This document shows positions 39,157-53,726 of a DNA stretch of 64,000 nucleotides, in pieces. Position 1 is the stretch's first letter; the number at the start of each line of letters is the position of its first letter. The position numbers were made by a program, and so were the translations under genes. This DNA is from Mytilus californianus. Its lineage: Eukaryota > Mollusca > Bivalvia > Mytilida > Mytilidae. Below the pieces are notes generated by a model, which was given only the letters and a program-made list of their open reading frames with translations, was not told the origin of the DNA and made no database searches. Location of the stretch: NCBI RefSeq assembly GCF_021869535.1, contig NW_026262594.1:59961-123960 (forward strand). Direction: 5' to 3'.

Positions 39157-40903
39157 GGCACAGGCTCATATAAATTTGACTTTTGAATAACTGTAATAAA
39201 TCTGATAAATCAAATGAGTGTTCCGTTGCTTTTAATACTTATTATATTAAATTCAAGAGTATTTAAAAAGCAAATTTTTGCAATATTTAAATTTTTTAGG
39301 CCAAAATCTTGACTGTTGAAAATATTTGATTTAAACGTCAAAAATAAACATCCAAATTTAAATATTAAAATGGCCCTAGTTTCTATAATATATATCCTAT
39401 GGCCATGAAACTTGGCCAACTATCTTATAATTGCCTAAGCTTAGGTCATGCAAAGTTTTATTAAAATTGGTCAAGTCTTTCTATCCTATTAGGTCCAAGG
39501 ACACAGTTATCGTCCTTTGGTTTTCGTTGTCTACGAATATAGTCCCTAGTGTGAACAGTGTATAACTTGCTTTTTTTTTTGATACACTTTCCCAATTTAT
39601 TTCTTGATATTTTATGCATGAAATATTAAGTAAGGGGATGAAATTACATGTTAAAAAAATTTGGGTGCTGAATCTTTATGTTAAGTAGTGATTTGGTCCA
39701 GTTAAAAAAGGTCAAAAATTAGAATGTCTGAAGCTGTCAAACTGAATTTTAGCCCCCCTTAACACAGAATTGTCAATATTTTGAGTTAGAGCTGGTAGAA
39801 GTTTCTATAATTTTGATATTATTTGTATCAATAGTAGTACACTACACTGTAAAAATCTTTTTAAGATAGAGTAGGTGCGATTTTTTTAATTTGAATTTAT
39901 TGTCTAAAAGAAATGCACTACGAAATAACTGTGTTCTCGGGCCTAAGAGATGAATTCCGTAAATGTAGATTCTGTACTTTGGCAACTTTCCTGAATGGTT
40001 TGCTGGTTTCAATTTGTCAAACTCAATAAAAGTAAAGCATTTACATCTTTGTTTGACAGAAATTCTGTTTAAATGTCCCATTTTGGCATTATACGGATAA
40101 AATAAGCATTTTAAAGCAGTTTCCATTTTATGCCTAAGAGCCATGCTGACTTTCTATCTGGCAGCTTTTTATGTTCCTGATATTTGTGTTTCTATGCTTA
40201 AATCAAATTTAATTAACCATTTGTGAACTCAGAATCTAGAGAAAAGTAGATCATCACAGAAAAAATTTGCAGAATATTTGTATTTATGTCCCTGGTTAAA
40301 CGGCCTGTTTGATGTATGTGAAATGTGAAGAGCTTTGTACATAAAATCTGTAGTCCATCACAAATATTTCACTAAATCTGTAAAAAAAACACTTTACAAT
40401 GATCAGTACACCCTATTCATTTCATATGCTACCATAATTTTCTTCTTTAGGATAGTAAGTGGTTCAAATATATGCCAAATGAGACTAAAACTACATGCAA
40501 GTTTTCTATTGAAAAGTGAAAAACTGGTCATCAGACCATACTGTCTGCAAAAAAAAGTTGAATTCAAGAGTCCTTTTGCAATTAGACTTCTTGTATCATG
40601 ACATCTTAGCATAGAAATGAGCAAAAAGTAACAAATTTCAATTTCTTATAGCCTCTGTGTGCATTTTTATATGTAAATATGGGCTACGGCCTAAATCGAC
40701 TCTAAATAATTCTCAGTCTTACATGGCCTAAGACCATTTTATACTCATGTGGTATGCTTTTTGTAACTTTTCTTTACATTTAAAGTACATTTAATATATA
40801 TGGAAGAATAATGTATGGTTAAAAAACTTCAAAAACTTCAAATTGGTTGAAAAAAATGCATGTTTATGTAAGGCTTCCCTTTATTCGAAAATCTCTATTT
40901 TCA
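39157..40903 (+). repeat. Unit 23, type M
   Basis: One 149-bp block, T allele at 39872, and the C>T mark at 40507 matching unit 12. Confidence 0.97.
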
Positions 40904-42799
40904 GGCACAGGCTCATATAAATTTGACTTTTGAATAACTGTAATAAATCTGATAAATCAAATGAGTGTTCCGTTGCTTTTAATACTTATTATATTAAATT
41001 CAAGAGTATTTAAAAAGCAAATTTTTGCAATATTTAAATTTTTTAGGCCAAAATCTTGACTGTTGAAAATATTTGATTTAAACGTCAAAAATAAACATCC
41101 AAATTTAAATATTAAAATGGCCCTAGTTTCTATAATATATATCCTATGGCCATGAAACTTGGCCAACTATCTTATAATTGCCTAAGCTTAGGTCATGCAA
41201 AGTTTTATTAAAATTGGTCAAGTCTTTCTATCCTATTAGGTCCAAGGACACAGTTATCGTCCTTTGGTTTTCGTTGTTCTATAATATATATCCTATGGCC
41301 ATGAAACTTGGCCAACTATCTTATAATTGCCTAAGCTTAGGTCATGCAAAGTTTTATTAAAATTGGTCAAGTCTTTCTATCCTATTAGGTCCAAGGACAC
41401 AGTTATCGTCCTTTGGTTTTCGTTGTCTACGAATATAGTCCCTAGTGTGAACAGTGTATAACTTGCTTTTTTTTTTGATACACTTTCCCAATTTATTTCT
41501 TGATATTTTATGCATGAAATATTAAGTAAGGGGATGAAATTACATGTTAAAAAAATTTGGGTGCTGAATCTTTATGTTAAGTAGTGATTTGGTCCAGTTA
41601 AAAAAGGTCAAAAATTAGAATGTCTGAAGCTGTCAAACTGAATTTTAGCCCCCCTTAACACAGAATTGTCAATATTTTGAGTTAGAGCTGGTAGAAGTTT
41701 CTATAATTTTGATATTATTTGTATCAATAGTAGTACACTACACTGTAAAAATCTTTTTAAGATAGAGCAGGTGCGATTTTTTTAATTTGAATTTATTGTC
41801 TAAAAGAAATGCACTACGAAATAACTGTGTTCTCGGGCCTAAGAGATGAATTCCGTAAATGTAGATTCTGTACTTTGGCAACTTTCCTGAATGGTTTGCT
41901 GGTTTCAATTTGTCAAACTCAATAAAAGTAAAGCATTTACATCTTTGTTTGACAGAAATTCTGTTTAAATGTCCCATTTTGGCATTATACGGATAAAATA
42001 AGCATTTTAAAGCAGTTTCCATTTTATGCCTAAGAGCCATGCTGACTTTCTATCTGGCAGCTTTTTATGTTCCTGATATTTGTGTTTCTATGCTTAAATC
42101 AAATTTAATTAACCATTTGTGAACTCAGAATCTAGAGAAAAGTAGATCATCACAGAAAAAATTTGCAGAATATTTGTATTTATGTCCCTGGTTAAACGGC
42201 CTGTTTGATGTATGTGAAATGTGAAGAGCTTTGTACATAAAATCTGTAGTCCATCACAAATATTTCACTAAATCTGTAAAAAAAACACTTTACAATGATC
42301 AGTACACCCTATTCATTTCATATGCTACCATAATTTTCTTCTTTAGGATAGTAAGTGGTTCAAATATATGCCAAATGAGACTAAAACTACATGCAAGTTT
42401 TCCATTGAAAAGTGAAAAACTGGTCATCAGACCATACTGTCTGCAAAAAAAAGTTGAATTCAAGAGTCCTTTTGCAATTAGACTTCTTGTATCATGACAT
42501 CTTAGCATAGAAATGAGCAAAAAGTAACAAATTTCAATTTCTTATAGCCTCTGTGTGCATTTTTATATGTAAATATGGGCTACGGCCTAAATCGACTCTA
42601 AATAATTCTCAGTCTTACATGGCCTAAGACCATTTTATACTCATGTGGTATGCTTTTTGTAACTTTTCTTTACATTTAAAGTACATTTAATATATATGGA
42701 AGAATAATGTATGGTTAAAAAACTTCAAAAACTTCAAATTGGTTGAAAAAAATGCATGTTTATGTAAGGCTTCCCTTTATTCGAAAATCTCTATTTTCA
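40904..42799 (+). repeat. Unit 24, type L (extra unit of copy 2)
   Basis: The 149-bp pair is at 41129-41277 and 41278-41426. It has no counterpart in copy 1, where unit 12 is followed directly by an M. Either it was gained in copy 2 or lost from copy 1. No private mark identifies its source. Confidence 0.96.
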
Positions 42800-44546
42800 G
42801 GCACAGGCTCATATAAATTTGACTTTTGAATAACTGTAATAAATCTGATAAATCAAATGAGTGTTCCGTTGCTTTTAATACTTATTATATTAAATTCAAG
42901 AGTATTTAAAAAGCAAATTTTTGCAATATTTAAATTTTTTAGGCCAAAATCTTGACTGTTGAAAATATTTGATTTAAACGTCAAAAATAAACATCCAAAT
43001 TTAAATATTAAAATGGCCCTAGTTTCTATAATATATATCCTATGGCCATGAAACTTGGCCAACTATCTTATAATTGCCTAAGCTTAGGTCATGCAAAGTT
43101 TTATTAAAATTGGTCAAGTCTTTCTATCCTATTAGGTCCAAGGACACAGTTATCGTCCTTTGGTTTTCGTTGTCTACGAATATAGTCCCTAGTGTGAACA
43201 GTGTATAACTTGCTTTTTTTTTTGATACACTTTCCCAATTTATTTCTTGATATTTTATGCATGAAATATTAAGTAAGGGGATGAAATTACATGTTAAAAA
43301 AATTTGGGTGCTGAATCTTTATGTTAAGTAGTGATTTGGTCCAGTTAAAAAAGGTCAAAAATTAGAATGTCTGAAGCTGTCAAACTGAATTTTAGCCCCC
43401 CTTAACACAGAATTGTCAATATTTTGAGTTAGAGCTGGTAGAAGTTTCTATAATTTTGATATTATTTGTATCAATAGTAGTACACTACACTGTAAAAATC
43501 TTTTTAAGATAGAGTAGGTGCGATTTTTTTAATTTGAATTTATTGTCTAAAAGAAATGCACTACGAAATAACTGTGTTCTCGGGCCTAAGAGATGAATTC
43601 CGTAAATGTAGATTCTGTACTTTGGCAACTTTCCTGAATGGTTTGCTGGTTTCAATTTGTCAAACTCAATAAAAGTAAAGCATTTACATCTTTGTTTGAC
43701 AGAAATTCTGTTTAAATGTCCCATTTTGGCATTATACGGATAAAATAAGCATTTTAAAGCAGTTTCCATTTTATGCCTAAGAGCCATGCTGACTTTCTAT
43801 CTGGCAGCTTTTTATGTTCCTGATATTTGTGTTTCTATGCTTAAATCAAATTTAATTAACCATTTGTGAACTCAGAATCTAGAGAAAAGTAGATCATCAC
43901 AGAAAAAATTTGCAGAATATTTGTATTTATGTCCCTGGTTAAACGGCCTGTTTGATGTATGTGAAATGTGAAGAGCTTTGTACATAAAATCTGTAGTCCA
44001 TCACAAATATTTCACTAAATCTGTAAAAAAAACACTTTACAATGATCAGTACACCCTATTCATTTCATATGCTACCATAATTTTCTTCTTTAGGATAGTA
44101 AGTGGTTCAAATATATGCCAAATGAGACTAAAACTACATGCAAGTTTTCCATTGAAAAGTGAAAAACTGGTCATCAGACCATACTGTCTGCAAAAAAAAG
44201 TTGAATTCAAGAGTCCTTTTGCAATTAGACTTCTTGTATCATGACATCTTAGCATAGAAATGAGCAAAAAGTAACAAATTTCAATTTCTTATAGCCTCTG
44301 TGTGCATTTTTATATGTAAATATGGGCTACGGCCTAAATCGACTCTAAATAATTCTCAGTCTTACATGGCCTAAGACCATTTTATACTCATGTGGTATGC
44401 TTTTTGTAACTTTTCTTTACATTTAAAGTACATTTAATATATATGGAAGAATAATGTATGGTTAAAAAACTTCAAAAACTTCAAATTGGTTGAAAAAAAT
44501 GCATGTTTATGTAAGGCTTCCCTTTATTCGAAAATCTCTATTTTCA
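42800..44546 (+). repeat. Unit 25, type M
   Basis: One 149-bp block and the T allele at 43515. It corresponds to unit 13 at +22,005. Confidence 0.97.
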
Positions 44547-46293
44547 GGCACAGGCTCATATAAATTTGACTTTTGAATAACTGTAATAAATCTGATAAAT
44601 CAAATGAGTGTTCCGTTGCTTTTAATACTTATTATATTAAATTCAAGAGTATTTAAAAAGCAAATTTTTGCAATATTTAAATTTTTTAGGCCAAAATCTT
44701 GACTGTTGAAAATATTTGATTTAAACGTCAAAAATAAACATCCAAATTTAAATATTAAAATGGCCCTAGTTTCTATAATATATATCCTATGGCCATGAAA
44801 CTTGGCCAACTATCTTATAATTGCCTAAGCTTAGGTCATGCAAAGTTTTATTAAAATTGGTCAAGTCTTTCTATCCTATTAGGTCCAAGGACACAGTTAT
44901 CGTCCTTTGGTTTTCGTTGTCTACGAATATAGTCCCTAGTGTGAACAGTGTATAACTTGCTTTTTTTTTTGATACACTTTCCCAATTTATTTCTTGATAT
45001 TTTATGCATGAAATATTAAGTAAGGGGATGAAATTACATGTTAAAAAAATTTGGGTGCTGAATCTTTATGTTAAGTAGTGATTTGGTCCAGTTAAAAAAG
45101 GTCAAAAATTAGAATGTCTGAAGCTGTCAAACTGAATTTTAGCCCCCCTTAACACAGAATTGTCAATATTTTGAGTTAGAGCTGGTAGAAGTTTCTATAA
45201 TTTTGATATTATTTGTATCAATAGTAGTACACTACACTGTAAAAATCTTTTTAAGATAGAGTAGGTGCGATTTTTTTAATTTGAATTTATTGTCTAAAAG
45301 AAATGCACTACGAAATAACTGTGTTCTCGGGCCTAAGAGATGAATTCCGTAAATGTAGATTCTGTACTTTGGCAACTTTCCTGAATGGTTTGCTGGTTTC
45401 AATTTGTCAAACTCAATAAAAGTAAAGCATTTACATCTTTGTTTGACAGAAATTCTGTTTAAATGTCCCATTTTGGCATTATACGGATAAAATAAGCATT
45501 TTAAAGCAGTTTCCATTTTATGCCTAAGAGCCATGCTGACTTTCTATCTGGCAGCTTTTTATGTTCCTGATATTTGTGTTTCTATGCTTAAATCAAATTT
45601 AATTAACCATTTGTGAACTCAGAATCTAGAGAAAAGTAGATCATCACAGAAAAAATTTGCAGAATATTTGTATTTATGTCCCTGGTTAAACGGCCTGTTT
45701 GATGTATGTGAAATGTGAAGAGCTTTGTACATAAAATCTGTAGTCCATCACAAATATTTCACTAAATCTGTAAAAAAAACACTTTACAATGATCAGTACA
45801 CCCTATTCATTTCATATGCTACCATAATTTTCTTCTTTAGGATAGTAAGTGGTTCAAATATATGCCAAATGAGACTAAAACTACATGCAAGTTTTCCATT
45901 GAAAAGTGAAAAACTGGTCATCAGACCATACTGTCTGCAAAAAAAAGTTGAATTCAAGAGTCCTTTTGCAATTAGACTTCTTGTATCATGACATCTTAGC
46001 ATAGAAATGAGCAAAAAGTAACAAATTTCAATTTCTTATAGCCTCTGTGTGCATTTTTATATGTAAATATGGGCTACGGCCTAAATCGACTCTAAATAAT
46101 TCTCAGTCTTACATGGCCTAAGACCATTTTATACTCATGTGGTATGCTTTTTGTAACTTTTCTTTACATTTAAAGTACATTTAATATATATGGAAGAATA
46201 ATGTATGGTTAAAAAACTTCAAAAACTTCAAATTGGTTGAAAAAAATGCATGTTTATGTAAGGCTTCCCTTTATTCGAAAATCTCTATTTTCA
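44547..46293 (+). repeat. Unit 26, type M
   Basis: One 149-bp block and the T allele at 45262. It corresponds to unit 14. Confidence 0.97.
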
Positions 46294-48188
46294 GGCACAG
46301 GCTCATATAAATTTGACTTTTGAATAACTGTAATAAATCTGATAAATCAAATGAGTGTTCCGTTGCTTTTAATACTTATTATATTAAATTCAAGAGTATT
46401 TAAAAAGCAAATTTTTGCAATATTTAAATTTTTTAGGCCAAAATCTTGACTGTTGAAAATATTTGATTTAAACGTCAAAAATAAACATCCAAATTTAAAT
46501 ATTAAAATGGCCCTAGTTTCTATAATATATATCCTATGGCCATGAAACTTGGCCAACTATCTTATAATTGCCTAAGCTTAGGTCATGCAAAGTTTTATTA
46601 AAATTGGTCAAGTCTTTCTATCCTATTAGGTCCAAGGACACAGTTATCGTCCTTTGGTTTTCGTTGTTCTATAATATATATCCTATGGCCATGAAACTTG
46701 GCCAACTATCTTATAATTGCCTAAGCTTAGGTCATGCAAAGTTTTATTAAAATTGGTCAAGTCTTTCTATCCTATTAGGTCCAAGGACACAGTTATCGTC
46801 CTTTGGTTTTCGTTGTCTACGAATATAGTCCCTAGTGTGAACAGTGTATAACTTGCTTTTTTTTTTGATACACTTTCCCAATTTATTTCTTGATATTTTA
46901 TGCATGAAATATTAAGTAAGGGGATGAAATTACATGTTAAAAAAATTTGGGTGCTGAATCTTTATGTTAAGTAGTGATTTGGTCCAGTTAAAAAAGGTCA
47001 AAAATTAGAATGTCTGAAGCTGTCAAACTGAATTTTAGCCCCCTTAACACAGAATTGTCAATATTTTGAGTTAGAGCTGGTAGAAGTTTCTATAATTTTG
47101 ATATTATTTGTATCAATAGTAGTACACTACACTGTAAAAATCTTTTTAAGATAGAGCAGGTGCGATTTTTTTAATTTGAATTTATTGTCTAAAAGAAATG
47201 CACTACGAAATAACTGTGTTCTCGGGCCTAAGAGATGAATTCCGTAAATGTAGATTCTGTACTTTGGCAACTTTCCTGAATGGTTTGCTGGTTTCAATTT
47301 GTCAAACTCAATAAAAGTAAAGCATTTACATCTTTGTTTGACAGAAATTCTGTTTAAATGTCCCATTTTGGCATTATACGGATAAAATAAGCATTTTAAA
47401 GCAGTTTCCATTTTATGCCTAAGAGCCATGCTGACTTTCTATCTGGCAGCTTTTTATGTTCCTGATATTTGTGTTTCTATGCTTAAATCAAATTTAATTA
47501 ACCATTTGTGAACTCAGAATCTAGAGAAAAGTAGATCATCACAGAAAAAATTTGCAGAATATTTGTATTTATGTCCCTGGTTAAACGGCCTGTTTGATGT
47601 ATGTGAAATGTGAAGAGCTTTGTACATAAAATCTGTAGTCCATCACAAATATTTCACTAAATCTGTAAAAAAAACACTTTACAATGATCAGTACACCCTA
47701 TTCATTTCATATGCTACCATAATTTTCTTCTTTAGGATAGTAAGTGGTTCAAATATATGCCAAATGAGACTAAAACTACATGCAAGTTTTCCATTGAAAA
47801 GTGAAAAACTGGTCATCAGACCATACTGTCTGCAAAAAAAAGTTGAATTCAAGAGTCCTTTTGCAATTAGACTTCTTGTATCATGACATCTTAGCATAGA
47901 AATGAGCAAAAAGTAACAAATTTCAATTTCTTATAGCCTCTGTGTGCATTTTTATATGTAAATATGGGCTACGGCCTAAATCGACTCTAAATAATTCTCA
48001 GTCTTACATGGCCTAAGACCATTTTATACTCATGTGGTATGCTTTTTGTAACTTTTCTTTACATTTAAAGTACATTTAATATATATGGAAGAATAATGTA
48101 TGGTTAAAAAACTTCAAAAACTTCAAATTGGTTGAAAAAAATGCATGTTTATGTAAGGCTTCCCTTTATTCGAAAATCTCTATTTTCA
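46294..48188 (+). repeat. Unit 27, type L' (1895 bp)
   Basis: The 149-bp pair is at 46519-46667 and 46668-46816. Five-C run at 47039-47043. It corresponds to unit 15. Confidence 0.97.
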
Positions 48189-50083
48189 GGCACAGGCTCA
48201 TATAAATTTGACTTTTGAATAACTGTAATAAATCTGATAAATCAAATGAGTGTTCCGTTGCTTTTAATACTTATTATATTAAATTCAAGAGTATTTAAAA
48301 AGCAAATTTTTGCAATATTTAAATTTTTTAGGCCAAAATCTTGACTGTTGAAAATATTTGATTTAAACGTCAAAAATAAACATCCAAATTTAAATATTAA
48401 AATGGCCCTAGTTTCTATAATATATATCCTATGGCCATGAAACTTGGCCAACTATCTTATAATTGCCTAAGCTTAGGTCATGCAAAGTTTTATTAAAATT
48501 GGTCAAGTCTTTCTATCCTATTAGGTCCAAGGACACAGTTATCGTCCTTTGGTTTTCGTTGTTCTATAATATATATCCTATGGCCATGAAACTTGGCCAA
48601 CTATCTTATAATTGCCTAAGCTTAGGTCATGCAAAGTTTTATTAAAATTGGTCAAGTCTTTCTATCCTATTAGGTCCAAGGACACAGTTATCGTCCTTTG
48701 GTTTTCGTTGTCTACGAATATAGTCCCTAGTGTGAACAGTGTATAACTTGCTTTTTTTTTTGATACACTTTCCCAATTTATTTCTTGATATTTTATGCAT
48801 GAAATATTAAGTAAGGGGATGAAATTACATGTTAAAAAAATTTGGGTGCTGAATCTTTATGTTAAGTAGTGATTTGGTCCAGTTAAAAAAGGTCAAAAAT
48901 TAGAATGTCTGAAGCTGTCAAACTGAATTTTAGCCCCCTTAACACAGAATTGTCAATATTTTGAGTTAGAGCTGGTAGAAGTTTCTATAATTTTGATATT
49001 ATTTGTATCAATAGTAGTACACTACACTGTAAAAATCTTTTTAAGATAGAGCAGGTGCGATTTTTTTAATTTGAATTTATTGTCTAAAAGAAATGCACTA
49101 CGAAATAACTGTGTTCTCGGGCCTAAGAGATGAATTCCGTAAATGTAGATTCTGTACTTTGGCAACTTTCCTGAATGGTTTGCTGGTTTCAATTTGTCAA
49201 ACTCAATAAAAGTAAAGCATTTACATCTTTGTTTGACAGAAATTCTGTTTAAATGTCCCATTTTGGCATTATACGGATAAAATAAGCATTTTAAAGCAGT
49301 TTCCATTTTATGCCTAAGAGCCATGCTGACTTTCTATCTGGCAGCTTTTTATGTTCCTGATATTTGTGTTTCTATGCTTAAATCAAATTTAATTAACCAT
49401 TTGTGAACTCAGAATCTAGAGAAAAGTAGATCATCACAGAAAAAATTTGCAGAATATTTGTATTTATGTCCCTGGTTAAACGGCCTGTTTGATGTATGTG
49501 AAATGTGAAGAGCTTTGTACATAAAATCTGTAGTCCATCACAAATATTTCACTAAATCTGTAAAAAAAACACTTTACAATGATCAGTACACCCTATTCAT
49601 TTCATATGCTACCATAATTTTCTTCTTTAGGATAGTAAGTGGTTCAAATATATGCCAAATGAGACTAAAACTACATGCAAGTTTTCCATTGAAAAGTGAA
49701 AAACTGGTCATCAGACCATACTGTCTGCAAAAAAAAGTTGAATTCAAGAGTCCTTTTGCAATTAGACTTCTTGTATCATGACATCTTAGCATAGAAATGA
49801 GCAAAAAGTAACAAATTTCAATTTCTTATAGCCTCTGTGTGCATTTTTATATGTAAATATGGGCTACGGCCTAAATCGACTCTAAATAATTCTCAGTCTT
49901 ACATGGCCTAAGACCATTTTATACTCATGTGGTATGCTTTTTGTAACTTTTCTTTACATTTAAAGTACATTTAATATATATGGAAGAATAATGTATGGTT
50001 AAAAAACTTCAAAAACTTCAAATTGGTTGAAAAAAATGCATGTTTATGTAAGGCTTCCCTTTATTCGAAAATCTCTATTTTCA
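48189..50083 (+). repeat. Unit 28, type L' (1895 bp)
   Basis: The 149-bp pair is at 48414-48562 and 48563-48711. Five-C run at 48934-48938. It corresponds to unit 16. Confidence 0.97.
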
Positions 50084-51830
50084 GGCACAGGCTCATATAA
50101 ATTTGACTTTTGAATAACTGTAATAAATCTGATAAATCAAATGAGTGTTCCGTTGCTTTTAATACTTATTATATTAAATTCAAGAGTATTTAAAAAGCAA
50201 ATTTTTGCAATATTTAAATTTTTTAGGCCAAAATCTTGACTGTTGAAAATATTTGATTTAAACGTCAAAAATAAACATCCAAATTTAAATATTAAAATGG
50301 CCCTAGTTTCTATAATATATATCCTATGGCCATGAAACTTGGCCAACTATCTTATAATTGCCTAAGCTTAGGTCATGCAAAGTTTTATTAAAATTGGTCA
50401 AGTCTTTCTATCCTATTAGGTCCAAGGACACAGTTATCGTCCTTTGGTTTTCGTTGTCTACGAATATAGTCCCTAGTGTGAACAGTGTATAACTTGCTTT
50501 TTTTTTTGATACACTTTCCCAATTTATTTCTTGATATTTTATGCATGAAATATTAAGTAAGGGGATGAAATTACATGTTAAAAAAATTTGGGTGCTGAAT
50601 CTTTATGTTAAGTAGTGATTTGGTCCAGTTAAAAAAGGTCAAAAATTAGAATGTCTGAAGCTGTCAAACTGAATTTTAGCCCCCCTTAACACAGAATTGT
50701 CAATATTTTGAGTTAGAGCTGGTAGAAGTTTCTATAATTTTGATATTATTTGTATCAATAGTAGTACACTACACTGTAAAAATCTTTTTAAGATAGAGTA
50801 GGTGCGATTTTTTTAATTTGAATTTATTGTCTAAAAGAAATGCACTACGAAATAACTGTGTTCTCGGGCCTAAGAGATGAATTCCGTAAATGTAGATTCT
50901 GTACTTTGGCAACTTTCCTGAATGGTTTGCTGGTTTCAATTTGTCAAACTCAATAAAAGTAAAGCATTTACATCTTTGTTTGACAGAAATTCTGTTTAAA
51001 TGTCCCATTTTGGCATTATACGGATAAAATAAGCATTTTAAAGCAGTTTCCATTTTATGCCTAAGAGCCATGCTGACTTTCTATCTGGCAGCTTTTTATG
51101 TTCCTGATATTTGTGTTTCTATGCTTAAATCAAATTTAATTAACCATTTGTGAACTCAGAATCTAGAGAAAAGTAGATCATCACAGAAAAAATTTGCAGA
51201 ATATTTGTATTTATGTCCCTGGTTAAACGGCCTGTTTGATGTATGTGAAATGTGAAGAGCTTTGTACATAAAATCTGTAGTCCATCACAAATATTTCACT
51301 AAATCTGTAAAAAAAACACTTTACAATGATCAGTACACCCTATTCATTTCATATGCTACCATAATTTTCTTCTTTAGGATAGTAAGTGGTTCAAATATAT
51401 GCCAAATGAGACTAAAACTACATGCAAGTTTTCCATTGAAAAGTGAAAAACTGGTCATCAGACCATACTGTCTGCAAAAAAAAGTTGAATTCAAGAGTCC
51501 TTTTGCAATTAGACTTCTTGTATCATGACATCTTAGCATAGAAATGAGCAAAAAGTAACAAATTTCAATTTCTTATAGCCTCTGTGTGCATTTTTATATG
51601 TAAATATGGGCTACGGCCTAAATCGACTCTAAATAATTCTCAGTCTTACATGGCCTAAGACCATTTTATACTCATGTGGTATGCTTTTTGTAACTTTTCT
51701 TTACATTTAAAGTACATTTAATATATATGGAAGAATAATGTATGGTTAAAAAACTTCAAAAACTTCAAATTGGTTGAAAAAAATGCATGTTTATGTAAGG
51801 CTTCCCTTTATTCGAAAATCTCTATTTTCA
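50084..51830 (+). repeat. Unit 29, type M
   Basis: One 149-bp block and the T allele at 50799. It corresponds to unit 17. Confidence 0.97.
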
Positions 51831-53726
51831 GGCACAGGCTCATATAAATTTGACTTTTGAATAACTGTAATAAATCTGATAAATCAAATGAGTGTTCTGT
51901 TGCTTTTAATACTTATTATATTAAATTCAAGAGTATTTAAAAAGCAAATTTTTGCAATATTTAAATTTTTTAGGCCAAAATCTTGACTGTTGAAAATATT
52001 TGATTTAAACGTCAAAAATAAACATCCAAATTTAAATATTAAAATGGCCCTAGTTTCTATAATATATATCCTATGGCCATGAAACTTGGCCAACTATCTT
52101 ATAATTGCCTAAGCTTAGGTCATGCAAAGTTTTATTAAAATTGGTCAAGTCTTTCTATCCTATTAGGTCCAAGGACACAGTTATCGTCCTTTGGTTTTCG
52201 TTGTTCTATAATATATATCCTATGGCCATGAAACTTGGCCAACTATCTTATAATTGCCTAAGCTTAGGTCATGCAAAGTTTTATTAAAATTGGTCAAGTC
52301 TTTCTATCCTATTAGGTCCAAGGACACAGTTATCGTCCTTTGGTTTTCGTTGTCTACGAATATAGTCCCTAGTGTGAACAGTGTATAACTTGCTTTTTTT
52401 TTTGATACACTTTCCCAATTTATTTCTTGATATTTTATGCATGAAATATTAAGTAAGGGGATGAAATTACATGTTAAAAAAATTTGGGTGCTGAATCTTT
52501 ATGTTAAGTAGTGATTTGGTCCAGTTAAAAAAGGTCAAAAATTAGAATGTCTGAAGCTGTCAAACTGAATTTTAGCCCCCCTTAACACAGAATTGTCAAT
52601 ATTTTGAGTTAGAGCTGGTAGAAGTTTCTATAATTTTGATATTATTTGTATCAATAGTAGTACACTACACTGTAAAAATCTTTTTAAGATAGAGCAGGTG
52701 CGATTTTTTTAATTTGAATTTATTGTCTAAAAGAAATGCACTACGAAATAACTGTGTTCTCGGGCCTAAGAGATGAATTCCGTAAATGTAGATTCTGTAC
52801 TTTGGCAACTTTCCTGAATGGTTTGCTGGTTTCAATTTGTCAAACTCAATAAAAGTAAAGCATTTACATCTTTGTTTGACAGAAATTCTGTTTAAATGTC
52901 CCATTTTGGCATTATACGGATAAAATAAGCATTTTAAAGCAGTTTCCATTTTATGCCTAAGAGCCATGCTGACTTTCTATCTGGCAGCTTTTTATGTTCC
53001 TGATATTTGTGTTTCTATGCTTAAATCAAATTTAATTAACCATTTGTGAACTCAGAATCTAGAGAAAAGTAGATCATCACAGAAAAAATTTGCAGAATAT
53101 TTGTATTTATGTCCCTGGTTAAACGGCCTGTTTGATGTATGTGAAATGTGAAGAGCTTTGTACATAAAATCTGTAGTCCATCACAAATATTTCACTAAAT
53201 CTGTAAAAAAAACACTTTACAATGATCAGTACACCCTATTCATTTCATATGCTACCATAATTTTCTTCTTTAGGATAGTAAGTGGTTCAAATATATGCCA
53301 AATGAGACTAAAACTACATGCAAGTTTTCCATTGAAAAGTGAAAAACTGGTCATCAGACCATACTGTCTGCAAAAAAAAGTTGAATTCAAGAGTCCTTTT
53401 GCAATTAGACTTCTTGTATCATGACATCTTAGCATAGAAATGAGCAAAAAGTAACAAATTTCAATTTCTTATAGCCTCTGTGTGCATTTTTATATGTAAA
53501 TATGGGCTACGGCCTAAATCGACTCTAAATAATTCTCAGTCTTACATGGCCTAAGACCATTTTATACTCATGTGGTATGCTTTTTGTAACTTTTCTTTAC
53601 ATTTAAAGTACATTTAATATATATGGAAGAATAATGTATGGTTAAAAAACTTCAAAAACTTCAAATTGGTTGAAAAAAATGCATGTTTATGTAAGGCTTC
53701 CCTTTATTCGAAAATCTCTATTTTCA
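51831..53726 (+). repeat. Unit 30, type L
   Basis: The 149-bp pair is at 52056-52204 and 52205-52353. The C>T mark at 51898 matches unit 18. Confidence 0.97.
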
